Positions 17,201 through 24,279 of a stretch of 39,528 bases of DNA are shown here, piece by piece. The stretch spans positions 1 through 39,528 of the forward strand of contig DASZFP010000016.1 in NCBI GenBank assembly GCA_035939615.1, in the 5' to 3' direction. The number at the start of each line of letters is the position of its first letter. Position 1 is the first letter of the stretch. The notes under the pieces are model-generated. The model was not told the DNA's origin. It worked only from the letters and a program-made list of their open reading frames with translations, and did not search any database. Source of the stretch: VBCK01 sp035939615 (GTDB taxonomy: Bacteria; Pseudomonadota; Gammaproteobacteria; Burkholderiales; Burkholderiaceae_F). Both the position numbers and the translations under genes were made by a program.

Positions 17201-18696
17201 CCCGCGCTCACGTGTTGGGCGACCTGGTGGACTCGCGACCGGCGGTCGTGCGCGACCCGCGGCGCCACTATGCGGACGCGTCGATAGCCCCCGGCAATCA
17301 AAGCTACGCGACGTTCGCCTCGAACAACGCCAGCCGGCAGGCCGTGATCTACGTCGGTGGCAACGACGGAATGCTGCACGCCTTCAATGCGACCAACGGC
17401 AACGAGATGTGGGCCTATATTCCCCGCTTTCTGCTGTCGCGCCTGTATGTGCTCGCGGACGTGAACTACGCCGTGCAGCACCAGTTTTTCGTGGACGGAT
17501 CGCCCGAAGTGGCCGATGTGCTCTCGCCCAGCGACGGCACGTGGCACACGATCCTGATCACTGGCATGAACGACGGCGGCCGCGGCTACGTTGCCTTTGA
17601 TGTCACCAATCCGTCTTCGCCGACCTTCCTGTGGGAGTTCTGCAACGACTCGACCATCTGCACCACCAATCACGACGCCAACCTGGGCCTGACGTTCGGC
17701 AACCCGGTCGTGACCAAGCGCGCCTACGACGGCAAATGGGTCGTGCTGGTGGCCTCGGGCTACAACAACGTCGGCAACGGTGACGGGGTCGGGCGCCTGT
17801 ATGAGCTCGATCCCTTCACCGGTGCGATCCTTCAGACGGCCTCGACCGGCGTGGGCTCGACCACAAGCCCGTCCGGGCTGGCGAAGATCACGGCGATGGT
17901 CACCAACCCGGATACGGACAACACCGCCAGGTTCATCTACGGCGGCGACCTGCAGGGTAACCTGTGGCGCTTCGATTTGACTGGGGCCAGCATGACGGTT
18001 TCGGCATTCGCAACGCTGCAGGATGCGGCCGGCAAGCCGCAGCCGATCACGACGCGTCCCGAGCTGGGCCAGGTGAACAACTACCCGGTCGTCTTTGTCG
18101 GCACCGGGCGCCTGCTGGGCCAGTCGGACCTGCAGGACCCGTCCACGCTGGTCCCGGCCGGCTGCTGCAACTGGTCGTATGTCAGCTCCTTGTATGCGTT
18201 GTACGACAGCGGCACAGCGCTGGGCAATCCGCGTGCGAACGCAACCATCGTCAAGCAGACCTTCACCAGCTACAGTTCGACCCAGCTGTCCGGCAGCATG
18301 ACGGCGGTGAACATCCCGACCAACATCGGGTGGATGGTCGACTTTCCGACCACCGGCGAGCGGGTCAACGTCGATCCGCAACTGGTGCTGGGAACCCTGG
18401 TGGTGACGACCAACGTTCCTTCGTCCAGCGCGTGCGCTGCCGGCGGAGACAGCTGGCTGTACCAGTTCAACTACGCGTCCGGCGGCGCCGTCAGTGGAGT
18501 GGCCAACAACATCGTCGCGACCAAGACCGTGGGCGCGTTGACGGTCGGCAACGTCCTGGTCCAGCTGCCCAATCAGTCGGTCAAGATCATTTCGACCGAG
18601 TCGTCCGGTACCAAGGTCACCACTGGACTGAACACCAACGCGGTCAATCCGACCGTTCGGCGGGTCGGCTGGCGCGAGTTCATGCAGAACCTCTGA
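14269..18696 (+). CDS. pilY1: PilY1-type pilus tip adhesin
   Basis: A 1475-residue exported tip protein. Residues 1-22 are a signal peptide. A von Willebrand A-like domain opens with L-L-F-D-D-S-G-S-M, whose Asp49, Ser51 and Ser53 form the metal site, and continues after a long insertion around residues 470-640 (F-T-I-L-T-T-D-G-Y-W). The C-terminal PilY1 beta-propeller (about 1000-1350) shows V-I-Y-V-G-G-N-D-G-M-L-H-A-F and H-Q-F-F-V-D-G-S-P-E-V. The calcium loop before Y-G-G-D-L-Q-G-N-L-W-R-F-D-L is degenerate (Asp1215, Asp1217, then Arg1221 where an acidic ligand is expected). Odd features: four polyglycine tracts and two G-S-G-Y beta repeats at 206-291. PilY1 promotes pilus extension and can act in adhesion and surface sensing. 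It is the last gene of the operon and is followed by a terminator. Confidence 0.93.
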   Translation: MKTVTRLALALTGFGLVAIAGAVTTDISTTPMEVGASSVVKPNVMLLFDDSGSMAWDFMPDWLSGIFSTPCVEKPYLSGGGGGGGGGGGGSSPCPIPSGASTIGQQGDPMYYAYQFNQIYYNPNVYYQPGVTYAGAQMTSYNAASCSGANWSKIPVNGYVSNPCSGGGGGGGGGGSLGGNQATSGTMDLANGYVEATYCMPTGGTVSRIRISGSGGSGYLLPPTVTISAPTGPAPLVTATATATISGGKVTSITITNAGSGYTTVPTVTIAPPLIGTQATATASISGGGAPASYSAATCKRNWFDTAQPFLYNLGSASNGYPDAYQTVSGSTVSVTLGTYEYPAPLNGNPFYYDILPAEYCSDAQLVNCALMTAPSGTYQNPAPVRFCVSPIDQNSLAAVSGTTVFTSGGSASPRCQKKYNLALGYTLPRYGYFKRRDIIPSIGTYTRISARIDCAAAPSCTYAEEMNNWANWIAYYHTRILMAKTAVGLAFNRLTTNYRVGLLTINAYAGGGGGGGSLDTSKFVPIGDFSSTQRQTLYNTFYALSPNNSTPLREALSRVGWYYAGKTTGLSAGMITSASGSTAANPDPVQYSCQQNFTILTTDGYWNGNPGQDLNGNSMEYNTSYAQQDNDSTNIYEQRGPSVYGPGGYFDGNLADSTTGGGSGGGGGSRGGGGGNTYTSKGTLADVAMYYYKTDLRPAGSTNYNTGAPVSTDDPNAAGVPTVPKVDENPTQHMVTFTVGLGVDGYLTYDAVGQTYGSPDYTAIVNGTVGACVWAPGLTCNWPQVPAGTGFGDDPSKDDDLWHAAVNGRGAYLTARSPQALLRGLNNDLALIKAQVGAAAASATSTPNITLTDNAIYSTTFRTQYWDGEMTAQAVSAADGTVSSAVTWSAQTNLDGTVTGSSDSRTIYTLKSTGAMVNFLYANLDATAQNWFNNDCVYLSQCVGMVTADQTIVNSGTNLINYLRGQSGYGDGVHFRTRAHVLGDLVDSRPAVVRDPRRHYADASIAPGNQSYATFASNNASRQAVIYVGGNDGMLHAFNATNGNEMWAYIPRFLLSRLYVLADVNYAVQHQFFVDGSPEVADVLSPSDGTWHTILITGMNDGGRGYVAFDVTNPSSPTFLWEFCNDSTICTTNHDANLGLTFGNPVVTKRAYDGKWVVLVASGYNNVGNGDGVGRLYELDPFTGAILQTASTGVGSTTSPSGLAKITAMVTNPDTDNTARFIYGGDLQGNLWRFDLTGASMTVSAFATLQDAAGKPQPITTRPELGQVNNYPVVFVGTGRLLGQSDLQDPSTLVPAGCCNWSYVSSLYALYDSGTALGNPRANATIVKQTFTSYSSTQLSGSMTAVNIPTNIGWMVDFPTTGERVNVDPQLVLGTLVVTTNVPSSSACAAGGDSWLYQFNYASGGAVSGVANNIVATKTVGALTVGNVLVQLPNQSVKIISTESSGTKVTTGLNTNAVNPTVRRVGWREFMQNL
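14503..14538 (+). repeat. Polyglycine tract 1 in pilY1
   Basis: Twelve consecutive Gly codons (residues 79-90), a mixture of GGC, GGT and GGA, flanked by Ser. Mixed codon use argues for a selected linker or an old expansion rather than fresh slippage of one codon. Confidence 0.9.
14764..14793 (+). repeat. Polyglycine tract 2 in pilY1
   Basis: Ten consecutive Gly codons (residues 166-175), mostly GGC, flanked by Ser on both sides. Confidence 0.9.
14884..15141 (+). repeat. Two G-S-G-Y beta repeats inserted in pilY1
   Basis: Residues about 206-291 contain two copies of a roughly 40-residue unit: G-S-G-Y, four or five residues, P-T-V-T-I, then A-T-A-T-A-T-I-S-G-G or A-T-A-T-A-S-I-S-G-G. Such units occur in large surface and phage-tail proteins and are not part of the core PilY1 fold. 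Confidence 0.75.
15799..15819 (+). repeat. Polyglycine tract 3 in pilY1
   Basis: Seven consecutive Gly codons (residues 511-517) followed by Ser, inside the second part of the von Willebrand A-like domain. Confidence 0.85.
16249..16296 (+). repeat. Polyglycine tract 4 in pilY1
   Basis: Three blocks of three to five Gly codons separated by Ser and Ser-Arg (residues about 661-676), again in the von Willebrand A-like region. Confidence 0.85.
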
Positions 18697-18716
18697 CGCA
18701 GGCTGGCCTCGTCAAG

Positions 18717-18745
18717 ACGCCGCCGCCTGGCGGCGTTTTGATTTT
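18717..18745 (+). terminator. Intrinsic terminator after pilY1
   Basis: An 8-bp perfect GC-rich stem (ACGCCGCC at 18717-18724 pairing with GGCGGCGT at 18729-18736) with a GCCT loop is followed by TTTGATTTT. It lies 21 bases after the pilY1 stop and closes the minor-pilin operon. Confidence 0.9.
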
Positions 18746-18817
18746 GGCGCGCACTGGCGCCGGCGCCGGTCGGTGTATAAATGGGACGCCGACGGCAGAG
18801 CGCGAGATGAAGCTTCG

Positions 18818-19018
18818 ATGAACCGCTGGCTGGTGGGAGCTGGGGCCGCGCTGATTCTCGCTGGCCTGCTGTGGCCCTGGCTGTCCCGGATCCCGCTCGG
18901 GCGGTTGCCCGGCGACCTGCATATACACCGCGAAGGATGGGACTTTTATCTTCTGCTGGGTTCCAGCCTGGTGGTATCGGTGGTGTTGACGCTGCTGCTG
19001 TGGTGGTGGCGGCGTTGA
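18818..19018 (+). CDS. DUF2905 small membrane protein
   Basis: A 66-residue protein with two membrane helices (about 6-23 and 41-62) separated by the family signature R-L-P-G-D-L-H-I-H-R. It matches DUF2905, short inner-membrane proteins of unknown function found across Proteobacteria. The ATG at 18818 gives the standard family length; the ribosome binding site is poor. It is separated from pilY1 by the terminator and followed 34 bases later by the FtsX-type permease. Confidence 0.85.
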   Translation: MNRWLVGAGAALILAGLLWPWLSRIPLGRLPGDLHIHREGWDFYLLLGSSLVVSVVLTLLLWWWRR

Positions 19019-19052
19019 CGGCCGCGGCGGCAGCGCGCGCGCACGGGGCGCC

Positions 19053-21557
19053 ATGACGGGTCGTGGTCTGCTGGCTCAGTCGTTCCGGATGACCGCGCGC
19101 GACTGGCGCTCGGGCGAAGTCCGGCTGCTGGTGGCGGCGCTGGCGGTGGCGGTTGCGGCGCTCTCCAGCGTGGCCTTCTTCGTCGACCGCGCCCAGCGGG
19201 CGCTGGAGCGCGATGCGGCGATGTTCATCGGGGGCGACCTGGCGCTGGACTCGGATCGGCCGATCGACGCTTCGATCGCCGACCGGGCCGCCGCGCTCGG
19301 ACTTCAGATCGCCCGCACCGTCACGTTTCCCAGCATGGCCGTCAACGCGGCTCGACCCGATCGCAGCGTGCTGGCGGCGCTGAAGGCGGTCTCGGCGGCC
19401 TATCCGCTGCGCGGGGCCTTGAAGCTGCGCGCGCCGGGAGGCGACGGCAGCGCCGCCGGCGCGCCGCCGGCCGGCTCGGTCTGGGTCGACCCGCAGCTGC
19501 TGGACGCGCTGGAGGCCACGCCCGGCCAGTCGATTCGACTGGGAGAATCCACCTTCCTCGTGGCCGGCGTGATCGCCTCGGAGCCCGACCGCGGTGCGCA
19601 GTTCCTGTCGTTTGCCCCGCGCGTGATGATCCGCCTGGACGATCTGGCGGCCACCGAGCTGGTGCAGCCGGGCAGCCGCGTGATGTACCACCTGCTGATC
19701 GCCGGCGATCCGGCGGCGGTGAGCGACTTCGCCCGCTGGTTGCGGCCGCTGCTGCAGCGCGGCCAGCGCCTTCAGTCGTTGCAGGACGGCCGGCCGGATC
19801 TGCACGCGGCGCTGGAGCGGGCGCGCCAGTTCCTGACGCTGGTGGCGCTGCTCGCGTCGATGCTGGCGGCGGTCGCGGTGGCCACGGCGGCGCGACGCTT
19901 TTCGCAGCGTCGGATCGACAGCTGCGCGGTGCTGCGTTGCCTGGGCCTGCGCCCGCGCGATCTGCTGGGGCTGTTCGCGCTGCAGTTTGCCTGGATCGGC
20001 GTGATCGGATCGCTGGCCGGCGTGCTGGCCGGCGGCGTGCTGCACGTTGCCATCATCCGCGCGCTGGGCGGGCTGTTGCCGGTTCAGCTTCCGGCCGCCT
20101 CGATTGGACCTGCACTGCAGGCCTTTGCCTGCGGGCTGGTGTTGCTGGGTGGATTTGCCCTGGCCCCGGTGATGCGGCTGCGCAACGTGCCGCCGCTGCG
20201 GGTGTTGCGGCGGGATCTGGCGGCCTGGCCCGCCGAGCCGGCGCTGTTCGTTTATGCGGTCGCCCTGGCGTCGTTCATCGGCTTGATGCTGTGGCTGTCG
20301 CGCGATCTGCGACTGGCCGCGGTCACCGGGGGCGGATTTGCCGGCGCGGTCGTGCTGTTTGCCGGGGCCGCCTGGGCCTGGCTGCGATTGCTCCGGCTGA
20401 TTCGGCGCGCCGCCGCCTGGCTGCCCCCCGGCGCGAGCCTGGTGCTGGCGGCGCTGGCGCGGCGGCCTTCGGCCACGATCATCCAGGTGGTCGCTCTGGC
20501 GCTCGGACTGACCGCGCTGCTGGTGATGGCCATCGTCCGCACCGACCTGCTGCGCCAGTGGCATGCGCAGATTCCGGCGGATGCGCCCAATCATTTCATC
20601 ATCAACATCCAGCCCGACCAGGTCGAAGCGGTGGCGCAGCGACTGAAGCAGATGGGCGTGGCCGACGCGCGCCTGTTTCCGATGGTGCGCGGGCGACTGG
20701 TCGCGATCAATCGGAACCCGGTCGATGCGACACGCTATGCTGCGGAGCGGGCGCGCGGCCTCATCGAGCGGGAGTTCAACCTGTCCTACGCAGCCGATCC
20801 GCCCGATTACAACCGGATCGTGCAGGGCCGCTGGTTCGACCCGGGCGCCCCGGAACTGTCGATCGAACGGGGCATCGCGCAGACGCTGGGCGTGCGCCTG
20901 GGGGATCAGTTGAGCTTCGATGTGGGCGGGCAGATCGTGCAGGCCACCGCGACCAGCGTGCGCGAACTCAGTTGGGATTCGATGAAGGTGAACTTTTTCA
21001 TCATCATGTCGCCGGCGTCGCTGCAGGCCCTGCCGCAGACATTCATCACGTCGATCCGTGTTCCGCCCGAGCGGGCCGATCCGACGCCGCAACTGGTGCG
21101 CGAGTTCCGCAACCTGACGGTGATCGACACCGGGGTCGTGCTGGCGCAGATCCGGTCCGTTCTCGACCAGGTCAGCCGCGCGGTGGAGTTCGTGTTCCTG
21201 TTCGCTCTGGCGGCCGGTATCCTGGTCCTGTATGCGGCGCTGTCGTCGATGCAGGATGAGCGCGGCCGCGAAGCCGCCCTGGTGCGCGCCTTCGGCGCGG
21301 CGCGCCGTCAGCTGCGGCGGGCGCAGCTCGCGGAGCTGTCGGCGCTGGGCGCGGTCGCGGGCCTGCTGGCCGGCCTGGGCGCCAGCGTGATCGGCTGGGC
21401 GCTCGCGCACCAGGTGCTGCACTTCGAGTACCGGTTCGGCCCCTGGCCGTTCGCGGCCGGCATCGTGCTCGGGGCGGTTTGCGCGGTGGCGGGCGGCTCG
21501 CTCGCGCTGCGGCGCGTGATCGCCACGCCGCCCTGGGTGATCCTGCGCGAGATCTGA
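19053..21557 (+). CDS. FtsX-family ABC transporter permease (YbbP-like)
   Basis: An 834-residue inner-membrane protein of the YbbP/COG3127 type. An N-terminal membrane helix (about 24-45) is followed by a large periplasmic domain, a bundle of helices around 255-370 forming the first FtsX unit, more helices near 395-500, a second periplasmic domain, and a C-terminal FtsX unit of three helices (about 710-830) with A-L-V-R-A-F-G-A-A-R. Such permeases normally pair with an ATPase (YbbA/LolD-like) for extracting or moving lipid-linked cargo from the inner membrane. No ATPase gene lies beside it in this window, so the partner must be encoded elsewhere. ATG 19053 has only a weak ribosome binding site. 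Cargo is unknown. Confidence 0.88.
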   Translation: MTGRGLLAQSFRMTARDWRSGEVRLLVAALAVAVAALSSVAFFVDRAQRALERDAAMFIGGDLALDSDRPIDASIADRAAALGLQIARTVTFPSMAVNAARPDRSVLAALKAVSAAYPLRGALKLRAPGGDGSAAGAPPAGSVWVDPQLLDALEATPGQSIRLGESTFLVAGVIASEPDRGAQFLSFAPRVMIRLDDLAATELVQPGSRVMYHLLIAGDPAAVSDFARWLRPLLQRGQRLQSLQDGRPDLHAALERARQFLTLVALLASMLAAVAVATAARRFSQRRIDSCAVLRCLGLRPRDLLGLFALQFAWIGVIGSLAGVLAGGVLHVAIIRALGGLLPVQLPAASIGPALQAFACGLVLLGGFALAPVMRLRNVPPLRVLRRDLAAWPAEPALFVYAVALASFIGLMLWLSRDLRLAAVTGGGFAGAVVLFAGAAWAWLRLLRLIRRAAAWLPPGASLVLAALARRPSATIIQVVALALGLTALLVMAIVRTDLLRQWHAQIPADAPNHFIINIQPDQVEAVAQRLKQMGVADARLFPMVRGRLVAINRNPVDATRYAAERARGLIEREFNLSYAADPPDYNRIVQGRWFDPGAPELSIERGIAQTLGVRLGDQLSFDVGGQIVQATATSVRELSWDSMKVNFFIIMSPASLQALPQTFITSIRVPPERADPTPQLVREFRNLTVIDTGVVLAQIRSVLDQVSRAVEFVFLFALAAGILVLYAALSSMQDERGREAALVRAFGAARRQLRRAQLAELSALGAVAGLLAGLGASVIGWALAHQVLHFEYRFGPWPFAAGIVLGAVCAVAGGSLALRRVIATPPWVILREI

Positions 21558-21560
21558 CCG

Positions 21561-22889
21561 GTGTCGGCCGTCGGCATGACCGCAACGCAGTTCGGCCTGG
21601 TCGTGGCCGCAGCGCTGATCGCTTCGGCCGTGGGCGCCTGGATCGTGCAGCGGGCCACGCGGCGTGCGATGCAGGCCTGGTTCGCGGCCGCACTGCAGGG
21701 TGAGGTCGACCGTCTCGGGCGCGAGCTTCGGCAGGCGCTCGAGGCCAGCGCCGATCGGGCCTTGATCCAGATCGGCAGCCGCGTGGCGCAGCTGCAGGAC
21801 GCGCTCACCGCGCACGTGACCCAGATCACGGGCGTGCAGGCCGAACAGCTCGGCGCTTACGGGCGCGCGATACACCAGCAGCTGGGCGAAATGACCGCTG
21901 CGATCCAGCGGCACCTGACCGAGATGCGCACCACGCTGGAGACGCGCCTGCAGACGCTGCAGCAGGGCAACGAGACGCGGCTCGAGCAGATGCGCGCCAC
22001 CGTCGAGGAGAAACTGCAGACCACGCTGGAAGGCAAGCTCGGCGAGTCGTTCCGGCTGGTCTCCGAGCGGCTCGAACAGGTGCACCGCGGGCTGGGGGAG
22101 ATGCAGGCCCTGGCGGCGGGCGTGGGCGATTTGAAGCGCGTGCTGGGCAACGTGAAGTCGCGCGGCGTGTTCGGCGAGGTCCAGCTGGCGGCCCTACTGG
22201 AGCAGGTACTGCTGCCCGACCAGTATGCGGCCAACGTCGTCACCCGCCCCGACTCGGGCGAGCGGGTCGATTTCGCGATCCGGATGCCGGGCCGCAACGG
22301 CGATGCAACCGTGTGGCTGCCGATCGACGCCAAGTTCCCGATCGAGGACTACGAACGGCTGCTCGCGGCCCAGGAGCGGGCCGATGCGGCCGGCGCCGAA
22401 GAGGCCGGACGGGCGCTGGAGCAGAGGGTACGCACGGAGGCGCGCACGCTGCGCGAAAAATACATCGAGCCGCCCCACACCACCGATTTCGCCGTGCTGT
22501 TTCTGCCCACCGAAGGGCTGTTCGCGGAGGTGCTGCGCCGCCCCGGTCTGGCCGAGGCCTTGAACCGGGAGCGCCGCGTCGTGATCGCGGGCCCCACCAC
22601 GCTGTTTGCCATGTTGAACACGCTGCAGATGGGATTTCGAACGCTGGCGCTGGAGCAGCGCTCATCGGAAGTGTGGCAGGTGCTCGGCGCGGTCAAGACG
22701 GAGTTCGCGCGCTTCGGCGACTGGCTGGGCCGGATCCGCGAGCAGGTCGGCACCGTCTCCAGGACGCTCGAACAGGCCGACACCCGAACCAAGCAGATGC
22801 AGAAGACGTTGCGCAACGTCGAAGCGCTGCCGACCGAGCAGGCGATCGCGCTGCTGCCGGCGGCGGCGCGCGAAGACGACGCGGAGTGA
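21561..22889 (+). CDS. rmuC: DNA recombination protein RmuC
   Basis: A 442-residue protein. An N-terminal membrane helix (about 10-28) is followed by a long coiled coil (about 40-195) and the RmuC domain (about 198-425) with G-V-F-G-E-V-Q-L-A-A-L-L and L-P-I-D-A-K-F-P (Asp256, Lys258), the PD-(D/E)xK nuclease-like core. RmuC limits inversions at short inverted repeats in E. coli and is thought to be a DNA nuclease. The gene starts 3 bases after the permease stop, so it is probably in the same transcript. GTG 21561 is used; ATG 21576 is an equally possible start, and neither has a clear ribosome binding site. Confidence 0.92.
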   Translation: MSAVGMTATQFGLVVAAALIASAVGAWIVQRATRRAMQAWFAAALQGEVDRLGRELRQALEASADRALIQIGSRVAQLQDALTAHVTQITGVQAEQLGAYGRAIHQQLGEMTAAIQRHLTEMRTTLETRLQTLQQGNETRLEQMRATVEEKLQTTLEGKLGESFRLVSERLEQVHRGLGEMQALAAGVGDLKRVLGNVKSRGVFGEVQLAALLEQVLLPDQYAANVVTRPDSGERVDFAIRMPGRNGDATVWLPIDAKFPIEDYERLLAAQERADAAGAEEAGRALEQRVRTEARTLREKYIEPPHTTDFAVLFLPTEGLFAEVLRRPGLAEALNRERRVVIAGPTTLFAMLNTLQMGFRTLALEQRSSEVWQVLGAVKTEFARFGDWLGRIREQVGTVSRTLEQADTRTKQMQKTLRNVEALPTEQAIALLPAAAREDDAE

Positions 22890-22898
22890 CGCAAGCGG

Positions 22899-24086
22899 CT
22901 AAACCCGCGCCAGCCGCTCGATCGCTGCATCGAGCGTCTCGTCCTGCTTGCCGAAGCAGAACCGGATGATCTTCCGGTTGACCGGTTCCGTATAGAACGG
23001 CGCCAGCGGCATGGCGGCGACGCCATGCTCGATCACCAGCCGGCGCGCGAAGGCCTCCTCGGGTTGGTCCGAAATCGCCGAGTAATCGGCCAGCACGAAA
23101 TAGGTGCCCTGGCACGCCCGCGCGGCAAAGCGCGTGCGGGCCAATCCCTGGATGAACCGGTCCCGCTTGCGCTGGTAGAACGCGGGCAACTCCAGATAGT
23201 GGCGCCGCTCGTGCAGGAAGGTGGCCAGCGCCCATTGAACCGGCGTATTGACGGTGAACACGTTGAACTGGTGAACCTTGCGGAATTCGGCCATCAGCGG
23301 CGCCGGCGCGCAGCAGGTGCCGACCTTCCACCCGGTCACGTGAAACGTCTTGCCGAAGCTGGACAGCACGAAGGTGCGGGAAGCCAGCTGCTGCGAGCAC
23401 GACAGGCTCAGGTGCGGCTGGCCATCGAACACGATGTGCTCGTACACCTCGTCGGAAACGATCAGCAGCGGGTAGCGCCGGACCAGCTCCTCCAGCGCGC
23501 CGATGTCTTCGGCTCCGATCTTGGCGCCGGTCGGGTTGTGCGGGGAGTTCAGGATCAGCAGGCGAGTGCGTGCACTCACCGCCGAGCGCACGCGGTCCCA
23601 GTCGATCCCGAAACCGCGATCGGCGTCCAGTGCAACCGCCACCGGCTGACCGCCGGCCAGCGCGATGGCCGGTGCGTAGCTGTCGTACGCCGGCTCCAGG
23701 ATGATCACCTCGTCGTTCGGTCGGACCACCGCCAGCACGGCGGTCAGAATCGCTTGCGTGGCGCCGGCCGTGACGGTGATCTCGGTATCGACGTCATAAC
23801 GGCGGCCGTACAGGTGTTCGATCTTGCCGGCGACGGCCTGGCGCAGCAGCGGCAGCCCGGCCATCGGCGCGTACTGGTTGAACCCGCGGCGCATTGCCTC
23901 GGTCACCAGGTCCTTCAACTGCGGGTCGCAATCGAAGTCGGGAAAGCCCTGGCCCAGGTTTACGGCACGGTGCTCCTGTGCGAGCTGCGACATCACGGTG
24001 AAGATCGTGGTGCCCACCGCCGGCAGCTTGGAGGCCCCAAGCAGGCGCGCAGTTTCGGCTTCAGGCTGGCTCAAACTGTCGGGCAT
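22899..24086 (-). CDS. PLP-dependent aminotransferase, methionine type (YbdL-like)
   Basis: A 395-residue class I/II aminotransferase. It shows N-L-G-Q-G-F-P-D-F near the start, the N-S-P-H-N-P-T-G motif (180-187), Asp212 in S-D-E-V-Y-E-H, and the PLP lysine Lys246 in S-S-F-G-K-T-F-H-V-T-G-W-K, all as in YbdL and kynurenine aminotransferase III. YbdL prefers methionine, histidine and phenylalanine, so methionine salvage or aromatic transamination is likely. ATG 24086 is chosen because the protein then begins as family members do; a TTG at 24113 is possible but touches the GGAGG at 24115-24119. The stop lies 9 bases from the convergent rmuC stop. It is divergent from the GNAT-exonuclease gene. 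Confidence 0.9.
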   Translation of the reverse strand: MPDSLSQPEAETARLLGASKLPAVGTTIFTVMSQLAQEHRAVNLGQGFPDFDCDPQLKDLVTEAMRRGFNQYAPMAGLPLLRQAVAGKIEHLYGRRYDVDTEITVTAGATQAILTAVLAVVRPNDEVIILEPAYDSYAPAIALAGGQPVAVALDADRGFGIDWDRVRSAVSARTRLLILNSPHNPTGAKIGAEDIGALEELVRRYPLLIVSDEVYEHIVFDGQPHLSLSCSQQLASRTFVLSSFGKTFHVTGWKVGTCCAPAPLMAEFRKVHQFNVFTVNTPVQWALATFLHERRHYLELPAFYQRKRDRFIQGLARTRFAARACQGTYFVLADYSAISDQPEEAFARRLVIEHGVAAMPLAPFYTEPVNRKIIRFCFGKQDETLDAAIERLARV

Positions 24087-24279
24087 CCGAAGTGGGGGAG
24101 GGCATGCGGGCAACCTCCGCGATCATAATTTGCGCGCTGGAAATGCCGCAGACGGCCTTGGGGGCTGCGATTGTCTTGGACGAAGCCTCGGCAACATGAA
24201 AGCGGCGACTCGGACGTGCCGGTTTTTCGCGATCGCCGCTGATTCGCCGCACTGCGAATAGGACAGAATCCACCCGCCG

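Noticed and set aside
15505..18381. A 958-codon open frame antisense to pilY1
   Set aside because: Composition is biased to Arg, Val and Gly without recognisable motifs, and PilY1 on the other strand is certain.
18573..22085. A 1170-codon open frame on the - strand opposite the permease and rmuC
   Set aside because: Its translation is Arg/Gln/His-rich and repetitive, and the opposite strand encodes clear, conserved proteins. It is a GC-skew shadow.
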